DNA of 64,000 bases from Nonomuraea montanisoli (GTDB taxonomy: Bacteria > Actinomycetota > Actinomycetes > Streptosporangiales > Streptosporangiaceae). How positions within the stretch are numbered: the stretch's first letter is position 1; each line of letters opens with the position of its first letter. The notes under the pieces are model-generated. The model was not told the DNA's origin. It did not search any database and was given only the letters and a program-made list of their open reading frames with translations. Shown in pieces: positions 8,657 to 16,514 of the stretch. The translations under genes were made by a program, and so were the position numbers. The stretch is taken from assembly GCF_013363975.1 (NCBI RefSeq), contig NZ_JABWGN010000025.1:28368-92367 (forward strand), in the 5' to 3' direction.

Positions 8657-9471
8657 CCCGGTTCGTGCTGGGCCGGATCGGCTTCTCCACCCTGATCGCG
8701 GTCCTGCTGGCCTTCTTCACGATCCCGCTGCTGTGGCTCGCGTCGGCCCCGCTGACCAGCGACCCCAGCTACGAGGTCCGCATGCCGGACTTCACCTTCG
8801 ACAACTTCCAGGCCATCCTGGAGCACCCGTACGCGCTGCCGTCGCTGTACAACTCGCTGCTGCTGTCGATCGGCACGGCGCTGCTCGTGGTGGCCCTGGC
8901 GGCGCTGGCCGCCTACGCGCTCAGCCGCGTGCGCCTGCCCGGCCGCGACGCGCTGCTCTACGCGCTGCTGCTGCTGTCGTCGATCATCACGGGCACGGCC
9001 GCGATGGTGCCGCTGTTCCAGCTCGCCGTCGAGCTCGGCCTCATCGACTCGCAGCTCGGGCTGATCCTCATCCTCAGCGGCGGCCTGCTGCCCGCGGCGA
9101 TCTTCATGCTCAAGGACTTCATGGACTCCACGCCGAAGTCCTACGAGGAGTCGGCCCGGGTCTTCGGCGCCTCCCCGCTGCAGATCGTGGCGCACGTGGT
9201 CGTCCCCCTGGTACGGCCCGGCCTGGCGACGATCGCGGTGTGGGCCGTGGCCAACGTGTGGGGCAACTTCCTCATGCCGTACCTGCTGCTCAGCGACGTC
9301 GAGAAGCAGCCCGCCGCGGTGATCATGTACACCCTCTACACCGAGGGCGGCCAGGCCAACCTGCGGCTGCTGTCCACCTTCGGCCTGCTCTACTCGGTGC
9401 CCGTGGTGCTCATGTACCTGTTCGTCAGCAAGAAGTACGGCTTCCGGTTCCACGGAGGGATCAAGCGGTAA
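8653..9471 (+). CDS. Sugar ABC transporter permease (MalG/UgpE type)
   Basis: A 272-residue permease with six predicted membrane segments, the second of the importer pair. Its EAA loop is ESARVFGASPLQIVAHVVVP, close in form to that of its partner. The ATG at 8653 overlaps the previous stop (ATGA), and its TAA stop overlaps the ATPase start (TAATG), so all three transport genes are probably translationally coupled. Frames opening much further upstream lie inside the first permease and were rejected. Confidence 0.9.
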   Translation: MTRFVLGRIGFSTLIAVLLAFFTIPLLWLASAPLTSDPSYEVRMPDFTFDNFQAILEHPYALPSLYNSLLLSIGTALLVVALAALAAYALSRVRLPGRDALLYALLLLSSIITGTAAMVPLFQLAVELGLIDSQLGLILILSGGLLPAAIFMLKDFMDSTPKSYEESARVFGASPLQIVAHVVVPLVRPGLATIAVWAVANVWGNFLMPYLLLSDVEKQPAAVIMYTLYTEGGQANLRLLSTFGLLYSVPVVLMYLFVSKKYGFRFHGGIKR

Positions 9472-10553
9472 TGGCGGCAATCGAACTGCGAAGGCTGACC
9501 AAGGTCTACCCGGGCGGCGTGAAGGCGCTCGACGCGCTCGACCTGGTCATCCCCGACGGCGAGTTCTTCGCGCTGCTCGGTCCCTCCGGCTGCGGCAAGA
9601 CCACGCTGCTGCGCACCATCGCCGGGCTGGAGACCGCCACCGGCGGCGCGGTCGTCATCGGCGATCGCGACGTGACCTCCGTGCAGCCCGGCGGGCGCGA
9701 CATCGCCATGGTCTTCCAGGACTACGCGCTGTTCCCGCACATGGACGTCACCGACAACGTCGCCTACCCGCTGCGCATCAAGAAGGTCGCCAAGGCCGAG
9801 CGCCACCGCAGGGCCGGCGAGGTCGCGGCCCGGCTCGGCCTGGAGCACCTGATGGACCGGCGGCCCGGCCAGCTCTCCGGCGGCCAGCAGCAGCGCGTCG
9901 CGCTGGCCCGCGTCATGGCGACGCAGGCGCAGGCGTTCCTCTTCGACGAGCCGCTGTCGAACCTCGACGCCCGGCTGCGCCTGGAGGCCCGCACGTTCCT
10001 CAAGAAGCTCCAGCGCGAGCTGGGCGTCACCACCGTCTTCGTCACCCACGACCAGGCCGAGGCGCTGGCCATGGCCGACCGGATGGCGGTCATGGAGGCG
10101 GGTGTGATCCGGCAGATCGGCACCCCGGCCGAGGTGTTCCAGCGGCCGGCCAACACGTTCGTCGCCGGATTCATCGGCTCCACCCCCATGAACCTGCTCG
10201 ACGCCGTCGTGCGCGGTGACACGCTGGAGGTGGCCGGCAGCGCGGTCCCGGTCCCCGACTCGGCGGCCGGACTGCTCGCCGACGGGGAGAAGGTCGTCTA
10301 CGGCGTGCGCCCCGAGTACAACGCCTACGCGCCCAAGCCGGCCGAGGGCTCGTCGGAGGGCGCGCTGGCCGGGAAGGTGGTGATCGTGGAGAACCTCGGC
10401 GCGTCCCACCTGGTGACGCTCGACGTCAACGACGTCACCGTGCAGGCCGTCGTGCCCGAGGGCAGCGAGCCGGCCGTCGGCGACGACGGCTTCGCCGCGC
10501 CGCGCCGCGACCGGGCGCTGGTCTACCGCGACGGGGAGCTGGTGACCCGATGA
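9471..10553 (+). CDS. Sugar ABC transporter ATP-binding protein (MalK/UgpC/MsmX type)
   Basis: A 360-residue ATPase. It contains Walker A GPSGCGKTT, the Q-loop in MVFQDYALFPH, the signature LSGGQQQRVALAR, Walker B FLFDEP followed by LSNLDARLR, and the switch His in VTHDQAEA. The C-terminal third is the OB-fold regulatory region (TOBE) seen in MalK-like ATPases. It powers the importer encoded just upstream. The PHP-domain gene starts on its stop codon (ATGA). Unlike many actinobacterial sugar importers, which share one distant MsiK ATPase, this cluster carries its own. Confidence 0.93.
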   Translation: MAAIELRRLTKVYPGGVKALDALDLVIPDGEFFALLGPSGCGKTTLLRTIAGLETATGGAVVIGDRDVTSVQPGGRDIAMVFQDYALFPHMDVTDNVAYPLRIKKVAKAERHRRAGEVAARLGLEHLMDRRPGQLSGGQQQRVALARVMATQAQAFLFDEPLSNLDARLRLEARTFLKKLQRELGVTTVFVTHDQAEALAMADRMAVMEAGVIRQIGTPAEVFQRPANTFVAGFIGSTPMNLLDAVVRGDTLEVAGSAVPVPDSAAGLLADGEKVVYGVRPEYNAYAPKPAEGSSEGALAGKVVIVENLGASHLVTLDVNDVTVQAVVPEGSEPAVGDDGFAAPRRDRALVYRDGELVTR

Positions 10554-11737
10554 CGGTGTTCCAGGGCCGCTGGACCCTCGACGACCGGTTGGAGAGCATC
10601 CTGCGGGAGGTGCCGTTCGAGGTGCCCTCCGAGACGGCGGCGGTGACCGTGCGGCTGTCCTACGACCGGTCCCAGGGCGTGCTCGACCTCGGCTGCGGCA
10701 GCCCGGCCGGGTTCCGCGGCTGGTCGGGCGGCGCCCGCGACACGTACACGATCACCGAGGGCTGGGCGACGCCCGGCTACCTGCCCGGCCCGGTCGAGCC
10801 GGGCACGTGGCACGTGTGGCTGCGGCTGCACCGCGTCCCGCCCCAGGGCATCGACTACACGCTGGAGATCACCACGGCCGACGCGGCGCCGTCGGCCCCG
10901 CTCGCCGAGGAGCCGCCCGCCGCCGAGCGCCCGCCGCGCCGCGACATCCCCGCCGTGGACGGCCTGCGCTGGTACGCCGGCGACTTCCACAGCCACACCG
11001 TCCACAGCGACGGCGCCCTGACGATCGGCGAGCTGGCCGCGCTCGCCCGCGGCCGCGGCCTCGACTTCCTCACCGTGACCGACCACAACACGGTCAGCCA
11101 CCACCCCGAGCTGGCCGCCCGCGACCGGGGCATCACGCTGCTGCCCGGCCAGGAGGTCACCACCGACCGCGGCCACGCCAACGTCTTCGGCGACGTCGGC
11201 TGGGTCGACTTCCGCGAGCCCGCCGACTCCTGGGCCGAGCACGCCGAGCGCGAGGGCGGCCTGATGTCGATCAACCATCCGCTCGGCGGCGACTGCGCCT
11301 GGCTCCTGCCGATCACCCGCCGGCCGCGGATCGCCGAGGTCTGGAGCTCCGGCTGGTGGGACCGCCGCTGGGGCGCGCCGCTGGCCTGGGCGGACGCCTG
11401 GCGCGACGACGTGGTCGCGATCGGCGGCAGCGACTTCCACCGGCCCGGCAACGACGGCCTGCCGGGCGCGCCGACGACGTGGGTGCTGGCCGAGGACACG
11501 AGCACGGTGCTGGAGGGCGTGCGCGCCGGGCGCACCGCCGTGTCCACGGGCCCCGACGGGCCGCTGCTGCTCCGGCTCGGCGACGAGCTGCTCGCCCTGG
11601 ACGCCGACGGCCTCGTCCTGGTCCGCCCGGACGGCGCCCGGCTGGTCGTCCGCGGCGCCCGCGCGCTCCTGCCCGCCGCCGGGGGGCGGCACCGGCTGGA
11701 AACCTACGAGAACGAGGTGATGGCACTGTGCGAGTGA
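10550..11737 (+). CDS. PHP-domain phosphoesterase, CehA/McbA family
   Basis: A 395-residue protein. The first 135 residues look like a beta-rich accessory domain. The rest is a PHP metallohydrolase with GDFHSHTVHSDG (about 144-155), the metal-binding TVTDHNTV, PGQEVTT, SINHPLGG and GGSDFHRPG, in the usual order. PHP proteins of this type hydrolyse phosphoesters or related bonds with a di- or trinuclear metal centre. There is no signal peptide, so it is cytoplasmic. Its place between the importer ATPase and the mannosidase suggests that the imported compound is phosphorylated or phosphodiester-linked; this is inferred. It overlaps both neighbours or nearly so. Confidence 0.85.
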   Translation: MTVFQGRWTLDDRLESILREVPFEVPSETAAVTVRLSYDRSQGVLDLGCGSPAGFRGWSGGARDTYTITEGWATPGYLPGPVEPGTWHVWLRLHRVPPQGIDYTLEITTADAAPSAPLAEEPPAAERPPRRDIPAVDGLRWYAGDFHSHTVHSDGALTIGELAALARGRGLDFLTVTDHNTVSHHPELAARDRGITLLPGQEVTTDRGHANVFGDVGWVDFREPADSWAEHAEREGGLMSINHPLGGDCAWLLPITRRPRIAEVWSSGWWDRRWGAPLAWADAWRDDVVAIGGSDFHRPGNDGLPGAPTTWVLAEDTSTVLEGVRAGRTAVSTGPDGPLLLRLGDELLALDADGLVLVRPDGARLVVRGARALLPAAGGRHRLETYENEVMALCE

Positions 11738-12624
11738 AGGTTGCTAATGCGCCGGTCAGCTTCGGCGTGTTCGAGCTGGCCACCGAGGCGCCGCCGTTGA
11801 GTGCCGACGAGATGGTCCGCGCGCTGGCCGACGCCGGTTACGAGGGCATCGACTCCGGGCCGATCGGTTACCTCGGCACCGGGTCCGGGCTGAGCGATCG
11901 GCTGGCCGGCAACGGATTGCTGCTCGCGGGCGGTTGGGTGGACCTGAGGTACGGCGACGCGGCGGCGTACGAGGCGGGACTGCCCGCGCTGGAGGCCGCG
12001 CTCGACGTCTTCGCCGCCGCGCCCTACGCGCCCGAGGGATTCGCGCCGCGCCCCACACTGGCGTGCTCGGGATCGCCCGAGCGGTTCGCGCGCCCGGGTG
12101 GGAGCGTTCCAGGGATGGCGGCGTCCGAGTGGGCGGGATACGCCGCCCGCGTGCAGGAGGCGGCCGACCGGTGCCGCGAGCGCGGGCTGGAGCCCGCGTT
12201 CCACCACCACCTCGGCACCTACGTCGAGACCCCCGAGGACGTGGAGCGGCTGCTGGAGCTGACCGACGTGCAGCTCTGCCTCGACACCGGCCACCTGCTG
12301 CTGGCGGGGGGAGACCCGGTGACGGCGCTGCGCGACTGGGCGAGCCGGGTCGGGCACGTGCACATCAAGGACGGCGACACCAAGATCCAGGCCCGGGCCC
12401 TGGCCGACGGCGCCGACCTGCGCGAGCTCATGGGACGCGGCGGGTTCGCCCCGCTCGGCGAGGGCGAGCTGGACCTGCCCGCCGTCGTGCGCACCCTCGA
12501 CGAGATCGACTACACGGGGTGGATCGTCATCGAGCAGGACACCCTGCCGGGACGCCGCACCGTCGCCCAGAACATCGCGGACCAGGCGGCCAACCGCCAG
12601 AAGCTGAAGGACTTGGGGATTTGA
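11728..12624 (+). CDS. Sugar phosphate isomerase/epimerase, IolE-like TIM barrel
   Basis: A 298-residue xylose-isomerase-like TIM barrel. The N-terminal NAPVSFGVFE, the middle FHHHLGTYVETPEDVERLL and CLDTGHLLLAGGDP, and the late VHIKDGD and IVIEQD carry the His, Glu and Asp residues that bind metal in this superfamily. IolE (inosose dehydratase) and IolI belong here, and similar proteins occur in actinobacterial inositol clusters, so it may supply a missing iol step. Start: GTG at 11728 has GAGGTG 8 bases upstream; GTG at 11734 would make a GTGA overlap with the previous stop. The downstream oxidoreductase starts on its stop (TTGA). Confidence 0.82.
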   Translation: MRVKVANAPVSFGVFELATEAPPLSADEMVRALADAGYEGIDSGPIGYLGTGSGLSDRLAGNGLLLAGGWVDLRYGDAAAYEAGLPALEAALDVFAAAPYAPEGFAPRPTLACSGSPERFARPGGSVPGMAASEWAGYAARVQEAADRCRERGLEPAFHHHLGTYVETPEDVERLLELTDVQLCLDTGHLLLAGGDPVTALRDWASRVGHVHIKDGDTKIQARALADGADLRELMGRGGFAPLGEGELDLPAVVRTLDEIDYTGWIVIEQDTLPGRRTVAQNIADQAANRQKLKDLGI

Positions 12625-13715
12625 GAATTGCGCTGGTCGGGTGCGGGGCCGTCACGCAGGCGGTGTACGCGCCGCTGCTGTCGAGGCGCCGCGACCTGTT
12701 CGAGGTGACCGCCGTGTGCGACCTGTCGCCCGCGCTGGCCGCCGCCGTCGGCGACCGCCTGGGCGTCACCGCCCGCCACACCTCGCTGGACGACATGCTC
12801 GCCGCGGGCGGGTTCGAGGCCGTGGTCATGCTCGCCTCGGGATCCCACGGCGAGCCGGTGCGGCGGGCCCTGGAGGCGGGCCACGCCGTGCTGTGCGAGA
12901 AGCCGCTGGCGCTGACCCGGGCCGAGGTCGCCGCGCTGCCCGAGGGACGCCTCATGGTCGGCTACATGAAGCAGTACGACCCGGCCGTGCGCCGGGCCGA
13001 GCGACTGCTGGCCGAGCTGGGCGGCCCCGAGGCCGTCCGGTCGGTCGAGGTGACCGTGCTGCACCCGAGCGCCGGATCGCAGCTCGCCTTCGCGAGCCTG
13101 ACCCGGGCCGCCGACGTCGACCCCGGGCTGCTCGGCTCGCTGCGCGCGGCCGAGGACGAGCTCGTCTCCCGTGCCCTCGGCGCGGACGCCCCCGAGGCCG
13201 TCCGCGCGCTGTACGGCGTGGCCCTCGGCTCCATCTGCCACGACCTGTCGCTGCTGCGCCGCTTCACCGGCTCCCCGGCCGAGATCTCCCACGTCGAGAC
13301 CTGGGGACCGGCCCCGGGATCCGTCGAGATCGCCGGCACGCTCCCGGCCGCCGGGCGGTTCTCCATCCGCTGGCACTACCTGGAGGACTACCCCGCCTAC
13401 CGGGAGACCGTGGCGATCCACCACGACGCCGGCACCCTGGAGCTGGCCTTCCCCGCCCCGTACCTGGTCAACGCGCCCACCGTGCTCACCGTCGTCACGC
13501 CGGGCGCAGACCCCGGCGGCGAGGGACGCACCGAGTGGCGCGAGGTGACCGAGGCGTTCGAGACGCAGCTCGCCGCCTTCCACGCCTACGTCACCGAGGG
13601 GGAGCCGCCGCTGACCGGCGCGGCCGGCGCCCTGGAGGACATCGTCACGGCCCAGCGGATCGCCGCCCGCTACGCCGTGCAGCACGGCCTGCCGATCGGA
13701 GGGGAAGCAGCGTGA
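12621..13715 (+). CDS. Gfo/Idh/MocA family NAD(P)-dependent oxidoreductase
   Basis: A 364-residue protein with an N-terminal Rossmann fold (IALVGCGAVTQAVYAPLL) and the conserved CEKPLAL motif near residues 92-98, whose Lys is catalytic in the family. The C-terminal domain has GSICHDLSLLRRFTG with a conserved His-Asp. IolG and other inositol and pyranose dehydrogenases belong to this family; the substrate here is not determined. The start is TTG at 12621, overlapping the TIM-barrel stop as TTGA. The mannosidase begins on its own stop (GTGA). Cytoplasmic, fifth enzyme-type step in the uptake operon. Confidence 0.87.
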   Translation: MRIALVGCGAVTQAVYAPLLSRRRDLFEVTAVCDLSPALAAAVGDRLGVTARHTSLDDMLAAGGFEAVVMLASGSHGEPVRRALEAGHAVLCEKPLALTRAEVAALPEGRLMVGYMKQYDPAVRRAERLLAELGGPEAVRSVEVTVLHPSAGSQLAFASLTRAADVDPGLLGSLRAAEDELVSRALGADAPEAVRALYGVALGSICHDLSLLRRFTGSPAEISHVETWGPAPGSVEIAGTLPAAGRFSIRWHYLEDYPAYRETVAIHHDAGTLELAFPAPYLVNAPTVLTVVTPGADPGGEGRTEWREVTEAFETQLAAFHAYVTEGEPPLTGAAGALEDIVTAQRIAARYAVQHGLPIGGEAA

Positions 13716-16495
13716 CGAGCCCGCACGAGATCGTCGTGGTCCCGCACACCCACTGGGACCGCGAGTGGTACGAGCCGTTCCAGCGCTTCCGGCTGCGGCT
13801 GGTGGCGCTGCTGGACGAGGTGCTCGACACGATGGAGCGCGAGCCGGGCTACCACTTCACCCTCGACGGGCAGCTCGCCTGCGTCGACGACTACCTGGAG
13901 GTCCGGCCCGAGCAGCGCGACCGCATCGCGGCGCTGGTCGAGTCGGGACGGCTCGCGGTCGGCCCGTGGCAGATCCTGCTCGACGAGTTCCTGTGCTCCG
14001 GCGAGAACATCATCCGCAACCTGGAGCTCGGCATGGACCGGGCCGACAAGCTCGGCGGGGCGATGCCGGTGGGCTACCTGCCGGACATGTTCGGCCACAC
14101 GGCCCAGATGCCGCAGATCCTGCGCAAGGCCGGCCTCCTGCACGCCTGCGTCTACCGCGGGGTGCCGTCGTCCGTGGTGACCGACGCCTTCGCGTGGGTG
14201 GCGCCGGACGGCACCGCGGTCCGCGCCCAGTACCTGCCCATCGGCGGCTACGGCAACGGCGCCCACCTGTTCGAGGACCCGGCGCAGACGAAGGAGCGGG
14301 CCGCCGTCTTCACCCGCCGCATGCGCGAGTGGCACGGGCCCGAGGGCGCGCTGCTCGCGATGTACGGCACCGACCACTCGGCGCCGGTGCGCGGCCTGCC
14401 CGCCATGGTGGCCGCGATCGGGGCCCGCATGGACACCCTGTCCGGCTACATCACCGCGTACGGGGACGGCGGGTCCGTCGAGGGCCTGCCCCGCGTGCGG
14501 GGCGAGCTGCGCTCCCACGCCCGCGCCAACATCCTGCCCGGCGTCATCTCGGTCCGCGCCCACGTCAAGCAGGCCATGAGCCGCGCCGAGCGCATGGTCG
14601 AGCGCTACGCCGAGCCGCTGGCCACGCTCTGGGGCGAGGAGTGGCCCGGCCGCTTCCTCGACATGGCCTGGTGGCGGCTCGTCGACGCCAGCGGCCACGA
14701 CTCCGTCACCGGCTGCGGCGTGGACGAGACCGCCCAGCAGGTCGCCGCGCGCATCGCCGAGGCCGAGCACCTGGGGCACGCCGTCCGCGACATGGTGACC
14801 GCCCGGCTGGCCGCCGCGGTCCCCGCCGGAGGGGTGCTCGTCGTCAACCCCACGCCCGTCACCCGGCGCGGCGTCGTCCGCCTGGACGTGGCCGGGCACG
14901 ACCCGCTGGTGGACGCCACCGGCGCGCCGGTCCCGGTCCAGCCGCTGGAGTACGCGCCCACGCTGCTGCTCGACGAGGAGATGGACCCGGCCACGGCGCT
15001 GACCTTCGTCCACGGGACCGAGCTGTACGGGCAGCACATCAGCGGCTGGTCGGTCGAGGACGGGGTGCTGACCTTCGAGGTGGCCAGGGAGCCGAGCGCC
15101 GCCTTCGACGTGGCCGAGGTGCGGGGCGCGGTCGAGGGAGTGACGCGGGTCCGCATCGTCGCCGAGCCCCGGCGCACCGTCGCCGCCCTGGTGGAGGTGC
15201 CGCCGCTCGGCCACACGAGCCTGCGCCCGGCGTCGCGCGCCGCCGAGCACGCCCCCGCCGCCGGACCCGTGGCGGGACCGTTCGCCATGCGGGCCGCGGC
15301 CAACGGCTCCGCCCTCGTGGGGTCGTCCGAAGGGGTGCGCGCCGACGGGCGGGTGCTGGACAACGGCCTGCTCCGCGTCGAGGTGGCCCAGGACGGGACC
15401 CTCACCCTGACCTCCGCCTCCGGCGTCACGCTCACGGGCGCGGCCCGCGTCGTGGACGGCGGCGACGTCGGCGACAGCTACAACCACGCGCCTCCGGCCC
15501 GCGACCACGTCGTCTCCGCCCCCGAGTCGGTCGAGGTCGCCCCGGTCTGCTCCGGTCCGCTCGTCGCCGCCCTGGACGTGCGCCGCGCGTACCGGTGGCC
15601 GGCCGCCGGCGCGGGCATCGAGGGCACGCCCGCCCTCCCCGCGCCCGCCCGGACCGAGGCCACCGAGGAGATCGTCGTGGACACCCGCGTCGAGCTGCGG
15701 GTCGGCGAGCCGTTCGTGCGGCTGCGGGTGGAGTTCGACAACCGCTGCGCCGACCACCGGGTCCGGCTGCACGTGCCGCTCCCGGAATCGGCGTCCGTCT
15801 CGCACGCCGAGGGGCAGTTCGCGGTCGTCACCCGCGGCCTGACCGCCGAGGGCGGCTGCGGCGAGGAGCCGCTGCCCACCTTCCCGGCCTCCTCGTGGGT
15901 GGCCGCCGGGGGAGTGGCGGCGCTGCTGGAGCACGTCACGGAGTACGAGCTGGTCGACGGGAGCGCCTGGGGCGGAACCGTGGACGGCGAGGGGACGGAG
16001 CTGGCGCTGACCCTCCTGCGCTCCATCGGCTACCTGTCGCGCAACCGCCACGCCCTGCGCCCCGAGCCGGCCGGTCCGCAGCTCCCGACCCCGGCCGCCC
16101 AGTCGCGCGGGCCGCGCTCGCTCACGCTGGCGCTCATGCCGTACGAGGACGGATGGGCGGCGGTGCCGCCGGCGGCGGAGGTCTTCCGGCACGACCTGCT
16201 GCCGGTGCCCGGCACAGGTGACCCGTCGCTTCCCCTGCCTCCGGCGGCCGAGGGCCTGTCGGTCACGGGCGACGGCGTGGTGATGAGCTCCCTCCGGGTC
16301 CGCGACGACTGGAAGGAGCTGCGGGTCGTGGCGCTCTCGCCGGAGCCGGTGGAGGCGGAGGTGCGGGGCTCGTTCACCCGTGCCCGGCACGCCGACCTGC
16401 GCGGCCGTCCCGGCGAGCCGATCGCGGTCACGGACGGCGCCCTCCGCCTGCCCCTGGGCCCCTGGGAGATCGCCACGATCCAGCTCGCCGACTGA
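13712..16495 (+). CDS. Alpha-mannosidase, glycoside hydrolase family 38
   Basis: A 927-residue GH38 enzyme. The N-terminal HTHWDREWY gives zinc ligands H14 (or H12) and D16; GYLPDMFGH contains the expected nucleophile D125; GHDSVTGCGVDE near H329 supplies the last zinc ligand. The central helical and C-terminal beta domains follow, at the usual family length. There is no signal peptide, so it probably acts on an imported alpha-mannoside in the cytoplasm, releasing mannose. The GTG start at 13712 overlaps the oxidoreductase stop (GTGA) and is preceded by GGAGGGG about 7 bases upstream. Last gene of the operon. MngB-like 6-phosphomannosyl hydrolase activity is possible because a PHP phosphoesterase is encoded upstream. 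Confidence 0.92.
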   Translation: MTSPHEIVVVPHTHWDREWYEPFQRFRLRLVALLDEVLDTMEREPGYHFTLDGQLACVDDYLEVRPEQRDRIAALVESGRLAVGPWQILLDEFLCSGENIIRNLELGMDRADKLGGAMPVGYLPDMFGHTAQMPQILRKAGLLHACVYRGVPSSVVTDAFAWVAPDGTAVRAQYLPIGGYGNGAHLFEDPAQTKERAAVFTRRMREWHGPEGALLAMYGTDHSAPVRGLPAMVAAIGARMDTLSGYITAYGDGGSVEGLPRVRGELRSHARANILPGVISVRAHVKQAMSRAERMVERYAEPLATLWGEEWPGRFLDMAWWRLVDASGHDSVTGCGVDETAQQVAARIAEAEHLGHAVRDMVTARLAAAVPAGGVLVVNPTPVTRRGVVRLDVAGHDPLVDATGAPVPVQPLEYAPTLLLDEEMDPATALTFVHGTELYGQHISGWSVEDGVLTFEVAREPSAAFDVAEVRGAVEGVTRVRIVAEPRRTVAALVEVPPLGHTSLRPASRAAEHAPAAGPVAGPFAMRAAANGSALVGSSEGVRADGRVLDNGLLRVEVAQDGTLTLTSASGVTLTGAARVVDGGDVGDSYNHAPPARDHVVSAPESVEVAPVCSGPLVAALDVRRAYRWPAAGAGIEGTPALPAPARTEATEEIVVDTRVELRVGEPFVRLRVEFDNRCADHRVRLHVPLPESASVSHAEGQFAVVTRGLTAEGGCGEEPLPTFPASSWVAAGGVAALLEHVTEYELVDGSAWGGTVDGEGTELALTLLRSIGYLSRNRHALRPEPAGPQLPTPAAQSRGPRSLTLALMPYEDGWAAVPPAAEVFRHDLLPVPGTGDPSLPLPPAAEGLSVTGDGVVMSSLRVRDDWKELRVVALSPEPVEAEVRGSFTRARHADLRGRPGEPIAVTDGALRLPLGPWEIATIQLAD

Positions 16496-16514
16496 GCGAA
16501 GCAGTCGAGGACGG

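Noticed and set aside
13670..16390. A 906-codon minus-strand open frame under the mannosidase
   Set aside because: Low-complexity His/Gly/Arg translation; the plus strand holds a complete GH38 enzyme with catalytic residues.
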